NCBI GenBank assembly: GCA_963707275.1
Contig: CAVPPH010000010.1
Coordinates: forward strand, 62,001 to 126,000
Direction: 5' to 3'
DNA from: JACKBK01 sp963707275
Lineage (GTDB): Bacteria; Chloroflexota; Anaerolineae; JAAEKA01
DNA length: 64,000 nucleotides
The stretch's first letter is position 1; every line of letters begins with the position of its first letter. Positions 51,770-63,288 of the stretch are shown piece by piece. Below the pieces are notes generated by a model. It was not told the origin of the DNA and did not search any database. It was given only the letters and a program-made list of their open reading frames with translations. Both the position numbers and the translations under genes were made by a program.

Positions 51770-51932
51770 AACAGGTCCTCCAGTCAGAAACTGGCTGGTC
51801 GTACTGCCCGATTTCCTCGCCTTGCCTCCCCTTTGCGCCGCGCATGCGTCAGGGAACGCTGCGCCTCAGGGCAAAGGGGAGGCTGCCTGGTGGTGTCAGG
51901 CGGGGCGGGGGATGGGAGAGGCAGGTAGTTGG

Positions 51933-53134
51933 CTAATAGGTTACGTCCACGAAGCGGCGGCTGCGGCTGGACTCCACGATAGCATCGCAGATCACCGAGC
52001 AGCGGTAGCCGTCCTCGAAGGTCGCGCCGTGCGGACCGACCGGCTTGTCGTTGACGATCGCGTCCAGCAGATGGTTGATCTCGTGGACAAAGGTGTGCTC
52101 CCAGCCGATGATATGGCCGTGCGGCCACCAGTTGCCCCACCAGGGATGGTAGCCCTCGGACACCAGCACGTTGGTCCAGCCCTGCGTGCTCTTGCGGCTC
52201 GTCGACCCGACCCAGAAGACTTCGATCTCGTTCAGCCGTTCCAGGTTGAAGCGCACCGAACCCTTCTCGCCGTTGATCTCGAAGCAGTTGGCAGTTCTTG
52301 CGGCCGGCGGCGAAGCGGGTCGCCTCGAAGGTGCCGATCGCACCGTTCTCGAATTCGACCGCCGCGGCGAACGCGTCATCCACATCGACGATGCCGGTGC
52401 CGCCGTCGTCCGTCGCGCGTTCCTTGATAAAGGTTTTGGTCAGCCCGGCCACGGTGCTTGATGCCGCCGACCAGATAGTGCGCCAGGTCGATGATGTGCG
52501 CGCCCAGGTCGCCCAGCGCGCCGCTGCCGGCCACATCCTTGTCCAGTCGCCAGATCATGGGCGTGCCGTAGTGCGGCATGATCCACTCTTGCAGGTAGAT
52601 CGCGCGCCAGTGATAGATGCGGCCCAGCCGGCCCTCGTCGATCAGGTTGCGGATCAGGCGCACCGCGGGCACGAAGCGGTAGTTGAAGGCCACCATGTGC
52701 TTGACGCCGGCCTTTTCGACCGCATCCCACATCATCTTCGACTCTTCGGCCGTGCGGCCCAGCGGCTTTTCGCACAGGACATGCTTGCCAAGCTGCGCCG
52801 CCAGTAGATCGACGGATCGGCGTGCAGGTTGTTGGGGCCGCCGTTGTCCAGCAGTTGGACGTCCGGGTCCTCGATCATCGCGCGCCAGTCGGTGTAGTAC
52901 TTCTGGTAGCCGTAGCGGCGGGCGGCCTCAGCCACCGCCTCTTCGTTGCGGCCAGAGATAGCCGCCAGCTTGGGAATCGCCACCGGCGGATACATCATGT
53001 AGGGCAGTTTCTTCATGGCATTGCTGTGCGCCTTGCCCATGAAGGCATAGCCCAGCATGCCAACACCGATCTCAGGCGCGTCGCCCTCGGCTGGCGCCGG
53101 CAGCCATGGTGGTGAAACCAGTTGTTTCGCTCAT
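51933..53134 (-). CDS. Gfo/Idh/MocA-family oxidoreductase 3, several indels
   Basis: ATG 53134 with AAGGAGG upstream. Pieces across frames read MLGYAFMGKAHSNAMKKLPY (Rossmann start), DWRAMIEDPDVQLLDN, HMVAFNYRFVPAVRLIRNLI, RLDKDVAGSGALGDLGAHII, INGEKGSVRFNLERLNEIEV and FEDGYRCSVICDAIVESSRS. Frame changes near 53060, 52800, 52450 and 52295. About 400 residues. NAD(P)-dependent sugar or inositol dehydrogenase relative; SGALGDLGAHIIDLAHYLVG is the family substrate-site helix. Confidence 0.8.
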
Positions 53135-53185
53135 GTGAACCTCCTTACGCTCGTTCGACGTACGCTTGAATGTCCTTAGTTGGCG

Positions 53186-54194
53186 TCATCGGACGGCAAA
53201 CGCGGCATCGAACGCCAGCGCTGACGGCGTGAAAGTCCAGGCGCTTGACGAATGCACACGCTTCGGTCGCGCCGTGCTCGCGGTCCATCTTGCCATCTTC
53301 CCACTCCACCGAGAGCGGACCCGCAGTAGCCGATGTCGTTCAGCGCCCGGATAATCTCCTCGAAGTTCACGGAGCCGCGGCCCAGCGAGCGGAAGTCCCA
53401 GGCGCGCCGGTGGTCGCCGAAGTTGAGATGGCCGCCAAAGACGCCGGCCTCGGTCGGATGCGACGCCAGATAGGCGTCCTTCATGTGGACGTGGAAGATG
53501 CGGTCGGCAAACTTGCGGATGAAGCCCACGTAGTCGACGTTCTGGTAGACGAAGTGGCTGGGGTCATAGTTGAAGCCAAAGGCCGGATGCCCGCCGAGCG
53601 CGTTCAGCGCGTTCTGCGGCGCTGGCAACGTCGAAGGCGATCTCGGTGGGATGCACCTCGAGGCGCGAACTTGACGCCGACCTCCTGGAACACGTCGAGG
53701 ATCGGTGTCCACATCTGCGGCGAAGAAGGCCAGTCCCTTCTCCAGGTAATCGGCCGGGTTGGGCGGGAAGGAATAGACCATGTGCCAGATGGGCGAGCCG
53801 GTGAAGCCGGGCACGACCTTGACACCGAACTTGGCCGCGGCGCGGGCGGTATTCTTCATTTCCTCGGCGCGCGCGGGCACGCACGCCATCCTGGGCACCT
53901 CGCCCCAGATGCGCGGCGGCAGGATGCTCTTGTGGCGCTCGTCGATGCGGTCGCAGACCGCCTGGCCAACCAGGTGGTTGCTGATGGCGTAAGCACTGCA
54001 GGCCATGCTTGTTGAGGATGTCCCAACGGCGACTGGACGTAGCTGTCGTCTTCCAGGGCCTTGTCGACGTCGAAGTGGTCGCCCCAGCAGGCGATTTCCA
54101 CGCCGTCGTAGCCGAACGACTTGGCTTTCTCGCAGAGGACATCAAAGGGCAGATCGGCCCACTGGCCGCTGAATAGTGTGACTGGTCGTGCCAT
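53186..54194 (-). CDS. TIM-barrel sugar epimerase/isomerase B, several indels
   Basis: ATG 54194 with AAGGAGA upstream gives RPVTLFSGQWADLPFDVLCE and SFGYDGVEIACWGDHFDVDK. Later pieces: CDRIDERHKSILPPRIWGEV, GFNYDPSHFVYQNVDYVGFI, RIFHVHMKDAYLASHPTEAG and HLNFGDHRRAWDFRSLGRGS. Metal ligands of the AP-endonuclease-2 superfamily (GFNYDPSH, FHVHMKDA) are kept. Frame changes near 54020, 53700, 53620, 53320 and 53225. The stop is uncertain (53186 or 53176). About 335 residues; closest to hydroxypyruvate isomerase/inosose-type epimerases. Confidence 0.75.
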
Positions 54195-54269
54195 GGTGAA
54201 ATCTCCTTGGGAAAGTGGTACGTGTTTCTGGGCGTGCATTGCGTCGTGTACGTTTCACGCATCATTTCA

Positions 54270-55120
54270 CTACTGAAGCAAACCCTTCAGAAATACAACG
54301 CCGTCGCGCGCCAGGTCATCCTGGGTGGGGGCGAGCGCGCGCCAGATGGCGGCGGCGCGGGCGATGCTCTTGACCTTGGCAGTGAACGACTCGATGACCA
54401 CCGGGCCGTCGTAGCCGATGTCGGTCAGGCCCTGCCGGACGCCGGCCCAGTCGACGTTGCCGCTGCCGGGCGCGCCGCGGTCGTTCTCGCAGGCGTGCAG
54501 ATGCTTCAGCCGCGGCCCGACCGCGCGGATCGCATCGCCCAGCGACTTCTCCTCGATGTTCATGTGGAAGGTGTCCAGCATGATCTGGCAGTTGGGATGG
54601 TCGACCCGATCCACGACCTCGATCGCCTGACTGGCCAGGTTGATGAAGCTGGTCTCGAAGCGGTTGAGCGGCTCAAGACAGAGCATGACGCCCTTGTCGC
54701 CGGCATAAGCTGCCAGCTTGCCCAGGTTCTCCACCAGCAGGTCGAGATCCTTCGCCCGGTCATCAGCCGTCTGCTGCCAGGTGCGGCCCACGGCCGAGTA
54801 AAGCGGCCCGACCAGATTCGTGCCGCCCAACGCGGCCGTGGCGTCGATCGCGCCGCGCACATAGGCCATGCCGCTGTCGCGAATGGCAGGGTCAGGATGG
54901 ATCAGGTCGCGATCCGGCCCCATCGCAGCGCAGCAACTCACGCCCAGGCCATGGTCGCCGGATGATGGCTGCGCCCTGCCGGTAGTCCAGGTCGTCCAGG
55001 CTCTCCAGCGGCATCTCGATCCAGTCGAAGCCCATGGCTGGCCACGTGCGGAGCCAGCTTTTCCAGTTCCTCCGTCGTCAACGGTGAGGTCCATACCCAG
55101 GTGTTAACACCGAAATGCAT
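54270..55120 (-). CDS. TIM-barrel sugar epimerase C (D-tagatose 3-epimerase-like), indels near the N-terminus
   Basis: ATG 55120 gives MHFGVNTWVWTSPLTTEELE. Between about 55060 and 54940 two frame changes occur, then HGLGVSCCAAMGPDRDLIHP continues unbroken to the stop. Metal-site motifs of ketose 3-epimerases are complete: MLCLEPLNRFETSF (Glu), QIMLDTFHMNIEEKS (Asp), HLHACENDRGAPGSG (His) and VVIESF (Glu). About 283 residues, the standard length of D-psicose/D-tagatose 3-epimerases. Confidence 0.85.
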
Positions 55121-55233
55121 GATTGTACTCCTTGCTCCAGACTTCGGAAGTCGCCAGGCCGAATGTGGAGCTAGTCTGAATGTTGGAGGCCGGTCATCAC
55201 AACCGATCGGCGACTTCTGAAGTCTTTCCGAAC

Positions 55234-56298
55234 TCATCCAATCCGCTTGCCGGTCAGGTCGAAGAAATGCAACCGGTCTGCAGGATGTTGAAGCGGACGG
55301 TGTCGCCGCGCTGCAAGTGGATCATGCCAGGAACCAGGCTCAGCAGCGTCTGCTCGCCGGATTGCATGTGCAGGATGGTCTCCACGCCCAGCGGTTCGGT
55401 CAGGACGACCTGTGCCGCCGAACTGGCCCTCCGGATCGAGCTGAGATGTCTTCCGGGCGAATGCCCACCAGCAGCTTGTCGGGCAGCGGCACGTCCAGCG
55501 GGCACCGGCATCTGCAGTCGACTGTCGTCAACGATAGATCGTGCCGTCCTCGCTGCTCGGCCTGCAGCAGGTTGATGCGCGGCGATGCCGACCAGTTGCG
55601 CCACAAAGGTGGTGGCCGGCCGGTCGTAGATATCGACCGGCGTGCCGACCTGGACGAGGCGCCCTTCGTTCAGCACGCCGATGCGGTCGGCCATGGTCAG
55701 CGCCTCGATCTGGTCGTGGGTGACGAAGAGGGTGGTGTTGCCCTGCGTCTTCTGCATGTGCTGCAGTTCGACCCGCAGCGCTTCGCGCAGCTTGGCGTCC
55801 AGGTTGGAGAGCGGCTCGTCCATCAGGAAGATGCGCGGCTGGCGCACGATGGCCCGGCCGATCGAGACGCGCTGCATCTCGCCGCCCGACAGCTTGGCCG
55901 TCTTGCGATCCAGCAGGTGGTTGATGCGCAGAATCTCGGCCACGTGCTGCACCTGCTGCTTGATCTCCGGCCTCCGGCGTCTTGCGCATGCGGCGAGCGC
56001 AGCGGAAAGGCCAGGTTGTCGTAGACCGTCATCGTCGGGTAGAGCGAGTACTGCTGGAAGACAAAGGCCACATCGCGGTCGGCCGGCGTCCAGCTCGTCC
56101 ACCGGCTCGCCGTCGAAGAGCACGCTGCCCTCGTCCTGCTTGCAGCAACGCGGCGATGATGCGCAGGGTGGTGGTCTTGCCAGCGCCGGTCGGCCCCAGC
56201 AGCACGAAGAACTCGCGGTCGCGTACCGTGAAGGAGACATCGTCCAGCGCCGTGACGTCCTTGAAGCGTTTGGTGATGTTGCTGAAGTTCGACGCTGC

Positions 56299-56302
<4 letters not shown>
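55234..56302 (-). CDS. ABC sugar transporter ATPase 1 (UgpC/MsmK-like), several indels
   Basis: ATG 56302 overlaps the stop of ATPase 2 (ATGA). Pieces: FFVLLGPTGAGKTTTLRIIA (Walker A), DVAFVFQQYSLYPTMTVYDN (Q loop), TAKLSGGEMQRVSIGRAIVR (signature), RIFLMDEPLSNLDAKLREAL (Walker B), TLFVTHDQIEALTMADRIGV (H loop) and a C-terminal OB domain ending LHFFDLTGKRIG. Frame changes near 56280, 56140, 56085, 55980, 55570, 55500 and 55270. About 355 residues. It powers the permease pair upstream, probably as a heterodimer with ATPase 2. Confidence 0.8.
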
Positions 56303-57446
<1,144 letters not shown>

Positions 57447-57459
57447 GATTGCTGTCTCG

Positions 57460-58475
57460 CTAGCGGCGGATGGCGCCGAAGGTGACGCCGCGCAGCAGGT
57501 AGTTGCGCAGCAGGAAGACGACGATGACCACCGGGATCAGGAAGCCCAGGCTGCCGGCGGCGATGGCCGACCACTCGATGCCGCCGCGCCCCAGCATGGT
57601 GGCAATGCTGGGCGGCGCGGTGCGCGCGGTGTCGCTGGTCAGCATCAGCGCGAAGGCATACTCGTTCCAGGCGAAGATCAGGCAGAAGACAGCCGTGGCG
57701 GCGATGCCGGTCATCGCCTGCGGCAGCACGATCTTGAAGAAGGCCTGCATGCGGGTGTAGCCGTCCACCAGCGCCGCTTCCTCGTATTCCATGCGGTATC
57801 TCGTCGATGAAACCCTTGAGCAGCCAGACCGACAGCGACAGGTTGAAGACGGTGTATAAGCAGGATCATGCCGATGTGGGTGTCGTGCAAGCCGAACTGC
57901 CGGTACATCAGGAAGAGCGGGAATGGTGACCACCACCGCCGGCAACATGCGCGTACTCAGGATGAAGAACATCAGGTCATCCTTGCCCGGCACGTTGAAC
58001 CGGCTGAAGGCATAGGCCGCAAAGAAGCCCAGCACGACCGAGAGAATGGTCGAGACCCCGGCGATGATCAGCGAGTTCTTCAGGCGCCCGACATAGTCGC
58101 TGGGTCCGGTGATCTCCTGACCGCTCTTCAGGGCGATGCGATCGAACAGAGCTCAGTTCGCCGGTTTCGGCTGCTTCCTGCAACTCCTGTGATGCGGCTC
58201 GGCGGCAGCGATGGCCCGTTCGGTGAACAGGAAGACAAAACCTTCCAGCGTCGGTTCGAAGATCAACTTCGGCGGCACTGACACGACATCGGGACGCGTC
58301 TTGAACGCGGTCATCGATCATGACCAAGATCGGAATCAGCACGAAGATGCGACCAGGACGATGACGATCAGCGCCCGCATGTTGTGCATCCCGGCGCGCC
58401 GTCGGGCTGACCTTGTCCACCCGGATCGATTCTGTGACCGGCTTTGCTGGGGCCTGTTTCGTAGAAATCTGACAT
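57460..58475 (-). CDS. ABC sugar transporter permease (MalG/UgpE type), several indels
   Basis: ATG 58475 gives a short cytoplasmic N-terminus (MSDFYETGPSKAGH). After a poorly framed stretch, the intact part from 58035 reads GFFAAYAFSRFNVPGKDDLM and FFILSTRMLPAVVVTIPAL, the EAA loop EYEEAALVDGYTRMQAFFKI that docks the ATPase, and ends VVFLLRNYLLRGVTFGAIRR, typical of the second permease of carbohydrate (CUT1) importers. Frame changes near 58370, 58300, 58190, 57910 and 57790. About 338 residues. Ends 13 bp before ATPase 2. Confidence 0.8.
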
Positions 58476-58480
58476 GGTTC

Positions 58481-59447
58481 TCAGCCCTCCTCGTTGGCTC
58501 TGTTGAGATAACGGATGTACAGGTTGCTGATGGCGATGATGATGATCAGGATGATGTAGGCCAGCGCGCTGGCCTGCCCGGTGCGCCACTGGCCCAGAAA
58601 CGCCTGCCGATACAGATTGACCGCAATCAGCTCGGTCTGGTCGCCCGGCCCGCCGCCGGTCATGCCCATCACCAGGTCGAAGCCCTTGAAGGCTTCGATG
58701 GTGCGGAAGAGCACGGCGATCATCAGCAGCGGCATGACCTGCGGCACGGTGATGCGCCAGAACTGGAACCAGGAACTGGCCCGGTCAATGACGGCCGCCT
58801 CGTAGAGATAGTCGGGGATGGCCTTGAGACCGGACAGCACGAGCAGCATCACGAAGGGCGTCCACATCCAGATGTCCACCAGCACGACGGCCCAGAGCGC
58901 CAGGTTGGGCACCGGCGTACGTTGGCAAAGCGGCCGGCCAGCATGTCTGGCGCCTGACCGGGCTGTCGAAGCCGCAGACAGGTAGTTGAAGAAGCCAAAG
59001 GCTGGGTTGTACATCAGCTTCCAGAACAGCCCAACCACCACCGGCGAAAGCATCATCGGGATCAGGATCAGGGTGGTGACCAGAGCCGCTGCCCTTGAAC
59101 TTCTCGCGCACCAGCATCGCCAGACCGAACCCCAGCAGCGTCTGCATGCCCACCGTAACCAGCGCGTAGCGACCGGTGGTGGCGAAGTACTTCCACATCT
59201 GCGGGTTGTTGAGGATGTCCTGCGTAGTTTTCAAGGCCAATCCAAACCGGTGGTTTGCGGGCAATGGCCGAGTAGTCGGTAAAGGACAGGAACAGGCTGT
59301 AGAAGAGCGGGAAGACGTTCCACGCGATCAGCAGGACCAGCGTTGGCCAGATGAAGAGGTTGACGATGGCCCTGTCGCTGAGTCCGCGCCGCCGCTTCTT
59401 CTGGTTGAACGTTGCTCGTGCGACGCCTGCGTCTGGACTGCGCTCAT
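58481..59447 (-). CDS. ABC sugar transporter permease (MalF/UgpA type), several indels
   Basis: ATG 59447 starts MSAVQTQASHE; the next frame gives KKRRRGLSDRAIVNLFIWPT and FPLFYSLFLSFTDYSA, then KYFATTGRYALVTVGMQTLL, MMLSPVVVGLFWKLMYNPAF, and the EAA loop YLYEAAVIDRASSWFQFWRI followed by TVPQVMPLLMIAVLFRTIEA. Frame changes near 59400, 59235, 59080 and 58940. About 322 residues. First permease of the CUT1 importer; ends 6 bp before the second. Confidence 0.82.
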
Positions 59448-59560
59448 GGTGGTCGGGTTTCGCTCGTTGACGGTCGTGGCGGACAAACGTGGCGATCGCG
59501 GGCTGGCCCGGTCACGGAAGATGCGGACCAGCCCCCGGCATTCATCTGTGAAGCAGGCTG

Positions 59561-60990
59561 TTACTGAGTGATGTAGCCGCTTCTCGTGAGGATCTTGTCG
59601 TGCTCTGCAGCGATGTTGTCCATCGTCTCCTGAGCCGTGCCCTCACCCTCGACGATGAAGCTGCTGAACTCGCGCTGGGAAACCTCCAGCAGCTGGCCGA
59701 AGATCGGGATGTTCCAGAAGTCCTTGACGAAGGTCATCGTCTCGGCAAAGGCCCGGTTGTACGGCGTCGCATTCAGGAATTCCTCGGACTCGAACACCGC
59801 CTGGTTGCTGGTGTAGCCGCCGACCTCAGCCCACTTGGCCTGGACGTCGTCCTGGCCGAACCACTCGATGAAGTCCAGCGCCGCCTGCTGGCGCTCGGGG
59901 CTGATGTAGCGAGACGACGCTGATGCCCTGACCACCCAAGGCCGCGCCGCGCTCGCCAGTCGGGCCGGCAGGATTGGCGAAGAAGCCCATCTTGTCGTAG
60001 TAGTCAGGATTGGTGCCCGGATTGACCAGCGCCGGGAAGAAGGCGAAGTAGTTCATGCCCATGGCGGCCTGGCCGCCGATCATCGCATCGTTGACTTCAG
60101 CGAAGAAGGCGTTGCTCAGGCCAGGCGCCTGGCAGCAGTCGTACAGATCCCTGTAGTACTGCAGCGCTGCGACGGCCTCGGGCGAGTTGACCACGCCCAT
60201 GGACGTTGTTGTTCTGCGTCTTTCCAGTCGGCGCCCAAGGGGAACATGGTGTTCTCGACGCCCATGGTCATGGCATCGTAGTCCTTCTGGGTGTAGATGG
60301 CCACACCGTAGAGACCGTCGTCCGGGCGGGTGAAGAACTTGGCGATGTCCATGAACTGCTCGTAGGTCTCGGGCACGGCCAGCGGATAGCCGTACTCGGC
60401 CTCGAAGGCCGCCATCTCGTCCGGATCCTCGAACAGGTCCTTGCGATAGGCCAAGCCGTCGGCGTCACCTTCGGTGGGATAGGCCCAGTAGGTGCCGGAG
60501 CCGGTGGGATATTCGCCGTAGTAGGTCAGGGTGGCCGGTACGACCGTGTCCTTCAGACCGGTTTCGGTCAGGAATTCGGTCATGTCCAGATAGTGGCCTT
60601 GGGTGGTCATCTGGCCCAGCCACTGGCTGTCGCCGACGACCATGTCCCAGGTGTCGCCCTGGGCGGCCATCTCGGTGACGAACAGGTCGCAGAAGGAGCC
60701 CCAGGGTTCCTGGATGATGTTGACCTTGATGCCGGTCTCTTCTTCGTACATGTTGCCGATCTGCTGCAGGTAGTCGGCCGGGTCCCACTGCGCCCAGAGG
60801 ATGTTGAGTTCCTCGACACCCGACGCATCAGCGGCAGGCGCCTCGGCAGGCTGCTTCAGTAGTCAGCAGCGGGCTGTTCAGCCGGTGCAGCCGGTTCCGC
60901 CGGAGCAGGGGCCGGCGTAGCCGCAGGGCAGGCCGCCAGTACCAGCATAGCGGCGATCAACAGAAACGGCAGTAGCAATTTGCGAGACAT
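59561..60990 (-). CDS. Sugar-binding lipoprotein of the ABC importer, several indels
   Basis: ATG 60990 with AAGGAGGAG upstream starts a lipoprotein signal, LLLPFLLIAAMLVLAAC, with the lipidated Cys21, then an Ala/Pro-rich linker. The solute-binding domain (family 1) follows across frames: ELNILWAQWDPADYLQQIGN, MYEEETGIKVNIIQEPWGSF, YWAYPTEGDADGLAYRKDLF, FFAEVNDAMIGGQAAMGMNY, ALDFIEWFGQDDVQAKWAEV and DKILTRSGYITQ. Frame changes near 60860, 60205 and 59915. About 476 residues. It is the first gene of the transporter operon. Ligand unknown. Confidence 0.85.
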
Positions 60991-61106
60991 GTGTACTCCT
61001 CCTTGAGAGTAATTGAGGGTTTCGAACAAGCGATTTGTCGGGTCAGAAAGTGATTTGACGGGTGTTTGTTGACCACCTCCTTATCGGCTGTCACAGTGAA
61101 TGGAAT

Positions 61107-61960
61107 TCACCGGCTAAAAGTACCAAACCGCCTCAGCGGCTGGATCCCAGCGCCTGAGGGCGCTGTATGCCTCAGCCAGAGATTTCGAATCCCTGGAGGC
61201 CTCAACGGATGGCTCAACCTGCGGATGATGCTCTCACGATATGCCTCGATGTGCTGGCGCATCAGTCGAGCAGCTTCTTCGGAGTCATGGCGCGCGATAG
61301 CCTCGACAACGTGCCGGTGTTCTGTCGTGCAGATCACCAGCCGTTGCCAGTTGCCTTGCGCGTCGATGGACAGATAAGAAACGCGGTTGCGCATTTGCAG
61401 CGCCAGATCGGCCAGCAACTGGTTCGAACAGGCGGCGCTGATCGTCTCGTGATAGATGTTGTCGGAGCGTGACCACGCGGGGCGATCACCGAGTTTCGAT
61501 GGCAGTGTCAAGACCTTGCTGCGCTTGCAGCAGGCTTTCCAGCAGGCGAGTCGCTGATGTGCTTGGCAGCCAGCCGGGCAACTTCCGGCTCGATGAGGAA
61601 GCGAACGTGAATGGCATCCATCACGTCGTGTAGCGACGGAGCGGCAACGGTAACGGCTCGACCGGGGATCACCTGGACGAGGCCCTCCTGGCAGAGGAGT
61701 TGTAACGCCTCGCGGACCGGCGTCCGGCTGATACCCAGTTGTTTGGAAAGACGGGTTTCTGCAAGGGGTTGGCCGGCTGACACCTGACCAAGGCGAATAG
61801 CAGCCTTGATCTGATCATAGGCCAGGTCTCGAAGGAGTACAGCGGGAGTCAGCGGTGTCGAGATCGATAGTGGCAACGAGGGATGGCGTGCTTGACTGAA
61901 CTTCCATGTTCTTGTCTTGCGACTTTCCGATGCAACACTGCAACGATTGACACGGTCCAA
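61107..61960 (-). CDS. GntR-family regulator with FCD domain, indel in the middle
   Basis: The N-terminal part contains LRDLAYDQIKAAIRLGQVSA, ETRLSKQLGISRTPVREALQ (the GntR winged helix) and LLCQEGLVQVIPGRAVTVAA, then HDVMDAIHVRFLIEPEVARL, start of the FCD effector domain. One or two indels near 61545-61510 lead to RSDNIYHETISAACSNQLLA and HRHVVEAIARHDSEEAARLM, with the metal-binding His residues of FCD. It most likely represses the catabolic island and is relieved by a sugar acid. The start is unsure: the ATG at 61960 is 30 residues upstream of the first conserved segment. Lies between the transporter operon and epimerase D. Confidence 0.82.
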
Positions 61961-62107
61961 CTACTGCGGGGGACGAAGAATCCCGGCTGACTGGCGGGAT
62001 ATGCAACCTGTATACTGATCGTATGGCGCTATTATACCGAAGTCGATTTGGCTGTCAAATTGGAATCATGCCTTACACCGCTACCGAAGGATCCGCCTCC
62101 GCTGCCG
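61961..62107. other. Spacer upstream of the GntR gene
   Basis: About 147 bp of AT-richer sequence between the GntR gene and epimerase D; it should hold the regulator's promoter. A minus-strand TATAAT-like TATAAT (62036-62031) is present without a clear -35. Confidence 0.4.
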
Positions 62108-63073
62108 CTACGCCCAGAACATTTCGCCGGCCGATTCGGAGATGCCTGCTTCCCTGAGCAGCGCCACGCCCTTGGCCAGCCCCTCGGCCTGCGACATCAT
62201 GGCGTCCTCGTGCTCGATGGAGATGACGTAGTCATAGCCCACCAGCCGCAGCGCGCTGACGATGTCCTTCCAGGCCTTGGCGTCGTGGCCGTAGCCGATG
62301 CTGCGGAAGGTCCAGGCGCGCTGCGGCGATCTCGCCATAGGGCTTGTTGTCGTTGCAGCCGTTGACCGCCACGTTGAGGTGATCCACCATCACATCCTTG
62401 CCGTGAACGTGGAAGATGGCGTCGCCCAGCGCCCGGATGGCTGCCACGGGATCCACGCCGTTCCACCAGAGGTGGCTGGGATCGAAGTTGCAGCCCAGCA
62501 CCGGACCGACAGCGGCGCGCAGCTTAAGTAGCGTCTCGACGTTGTAGACCAGCATACCGGGGTGCATCTCGAACGCGACCTTGACGCCGTGCTCCGCCGC
62601 GAACGCACCTGCTTTGGTCCAGTACGGGATAGTCACCTGGTTCCACTGATAGTCCAGCATCTCCAGATTGTAGGGCGGCCAGGGGCAGGTCACCCAGTTG
62701 GGCATAACATCGCCCGGCGCGCCGGCTGGCAGCCCGGAAAAGGCGTTGATCACCGGAACATCCAGCAGCGCGGCCAGTCGCACTGCCTTCTGGAAGGTGA
62801 CATCCGCAGCCGCGGCCGACGGCGGAATCAGGATGCACCGGGTTGTCGTGGATGCTCAACGCGCTCAGCATCAGCCCGCGGCGATGGATCGCGTCCAGAT
62901 ACGCCGTGCGCGCCTGCTCGCTGGCCAGCAACGTCGTCCACCGGACAGTGCGGGCTGCCAGGATAGCCGCCCGCGCCGATCTCCACCGCCGTGACGCCGG
63001 CGGCCGCGGCCTTGTCCAGCGCCGCTTCAAAACTCAGATTGCCCCAAAGGGCAGTAAAGACACCGATTCGCAT
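62108..63073 (-). CDS. TIM-barrel sugar epimerase/isomerase D, compensating indels
   Basis: ATG 63073 with AAAGGAGT upstream: MRIGVFTALWGNLSFEAALD and AAAAGVTAVEIGAGGYPGSP. After frame changes near 62940 and 62830: FSGLPAGAPGDVMPNWVTCP, VKVAFEMHPGMLVYNVETLL (Glu ligand), LGCNFDPSHLWWNGVDPVAA (Asp and His), AIFHVHGKDVMVDHLNVAVN (His); after another near 62330: DIVSALRLVGYDYVISIEHED (Glu). About 322 residues. The FDPSHLWWNG and FHVHGKD motifs place it with inosose/ketose isomerases of the AP-endonuclease-2 superfamily. Confidence 0.82.
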
Positions 63074-63187
63074 GAGAAGGACTCCTTTCTCAGAGAGGAA
63101 TGGGAGGCGGAAGGGAAACAAGGGAAATGAGGGAAATAGAAAAGCTGCTCGTCAACTACACGGGCCGGCATTGTCGTCCGGCTTGCT

Positions 63188-63257
63188 CCGCAACGTGACA
63201 GCTCACCTGCCGGGATCGAGTCCCCGATGCGAACTTTCCGAGAAGTGACTGGCACCT
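63188..63257. repeat. Degraded copy of the dispersed palindrome
   Basis: ACTTTCCGAGAAGTGACTGG (63233-63252) plus CACCT matches the right two thirds of the 35-bp element with one insertion and one substitution; GTGACAGCTCACCT at 63195-63208 resembles the left arm. It lies between epimerase D and the SAF-domain dehydrogenase. Confidence 0.5.
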
Positions 63258-63288
63258 TGCGGACACGTCCTCGGTTAGGTTGCCCGGC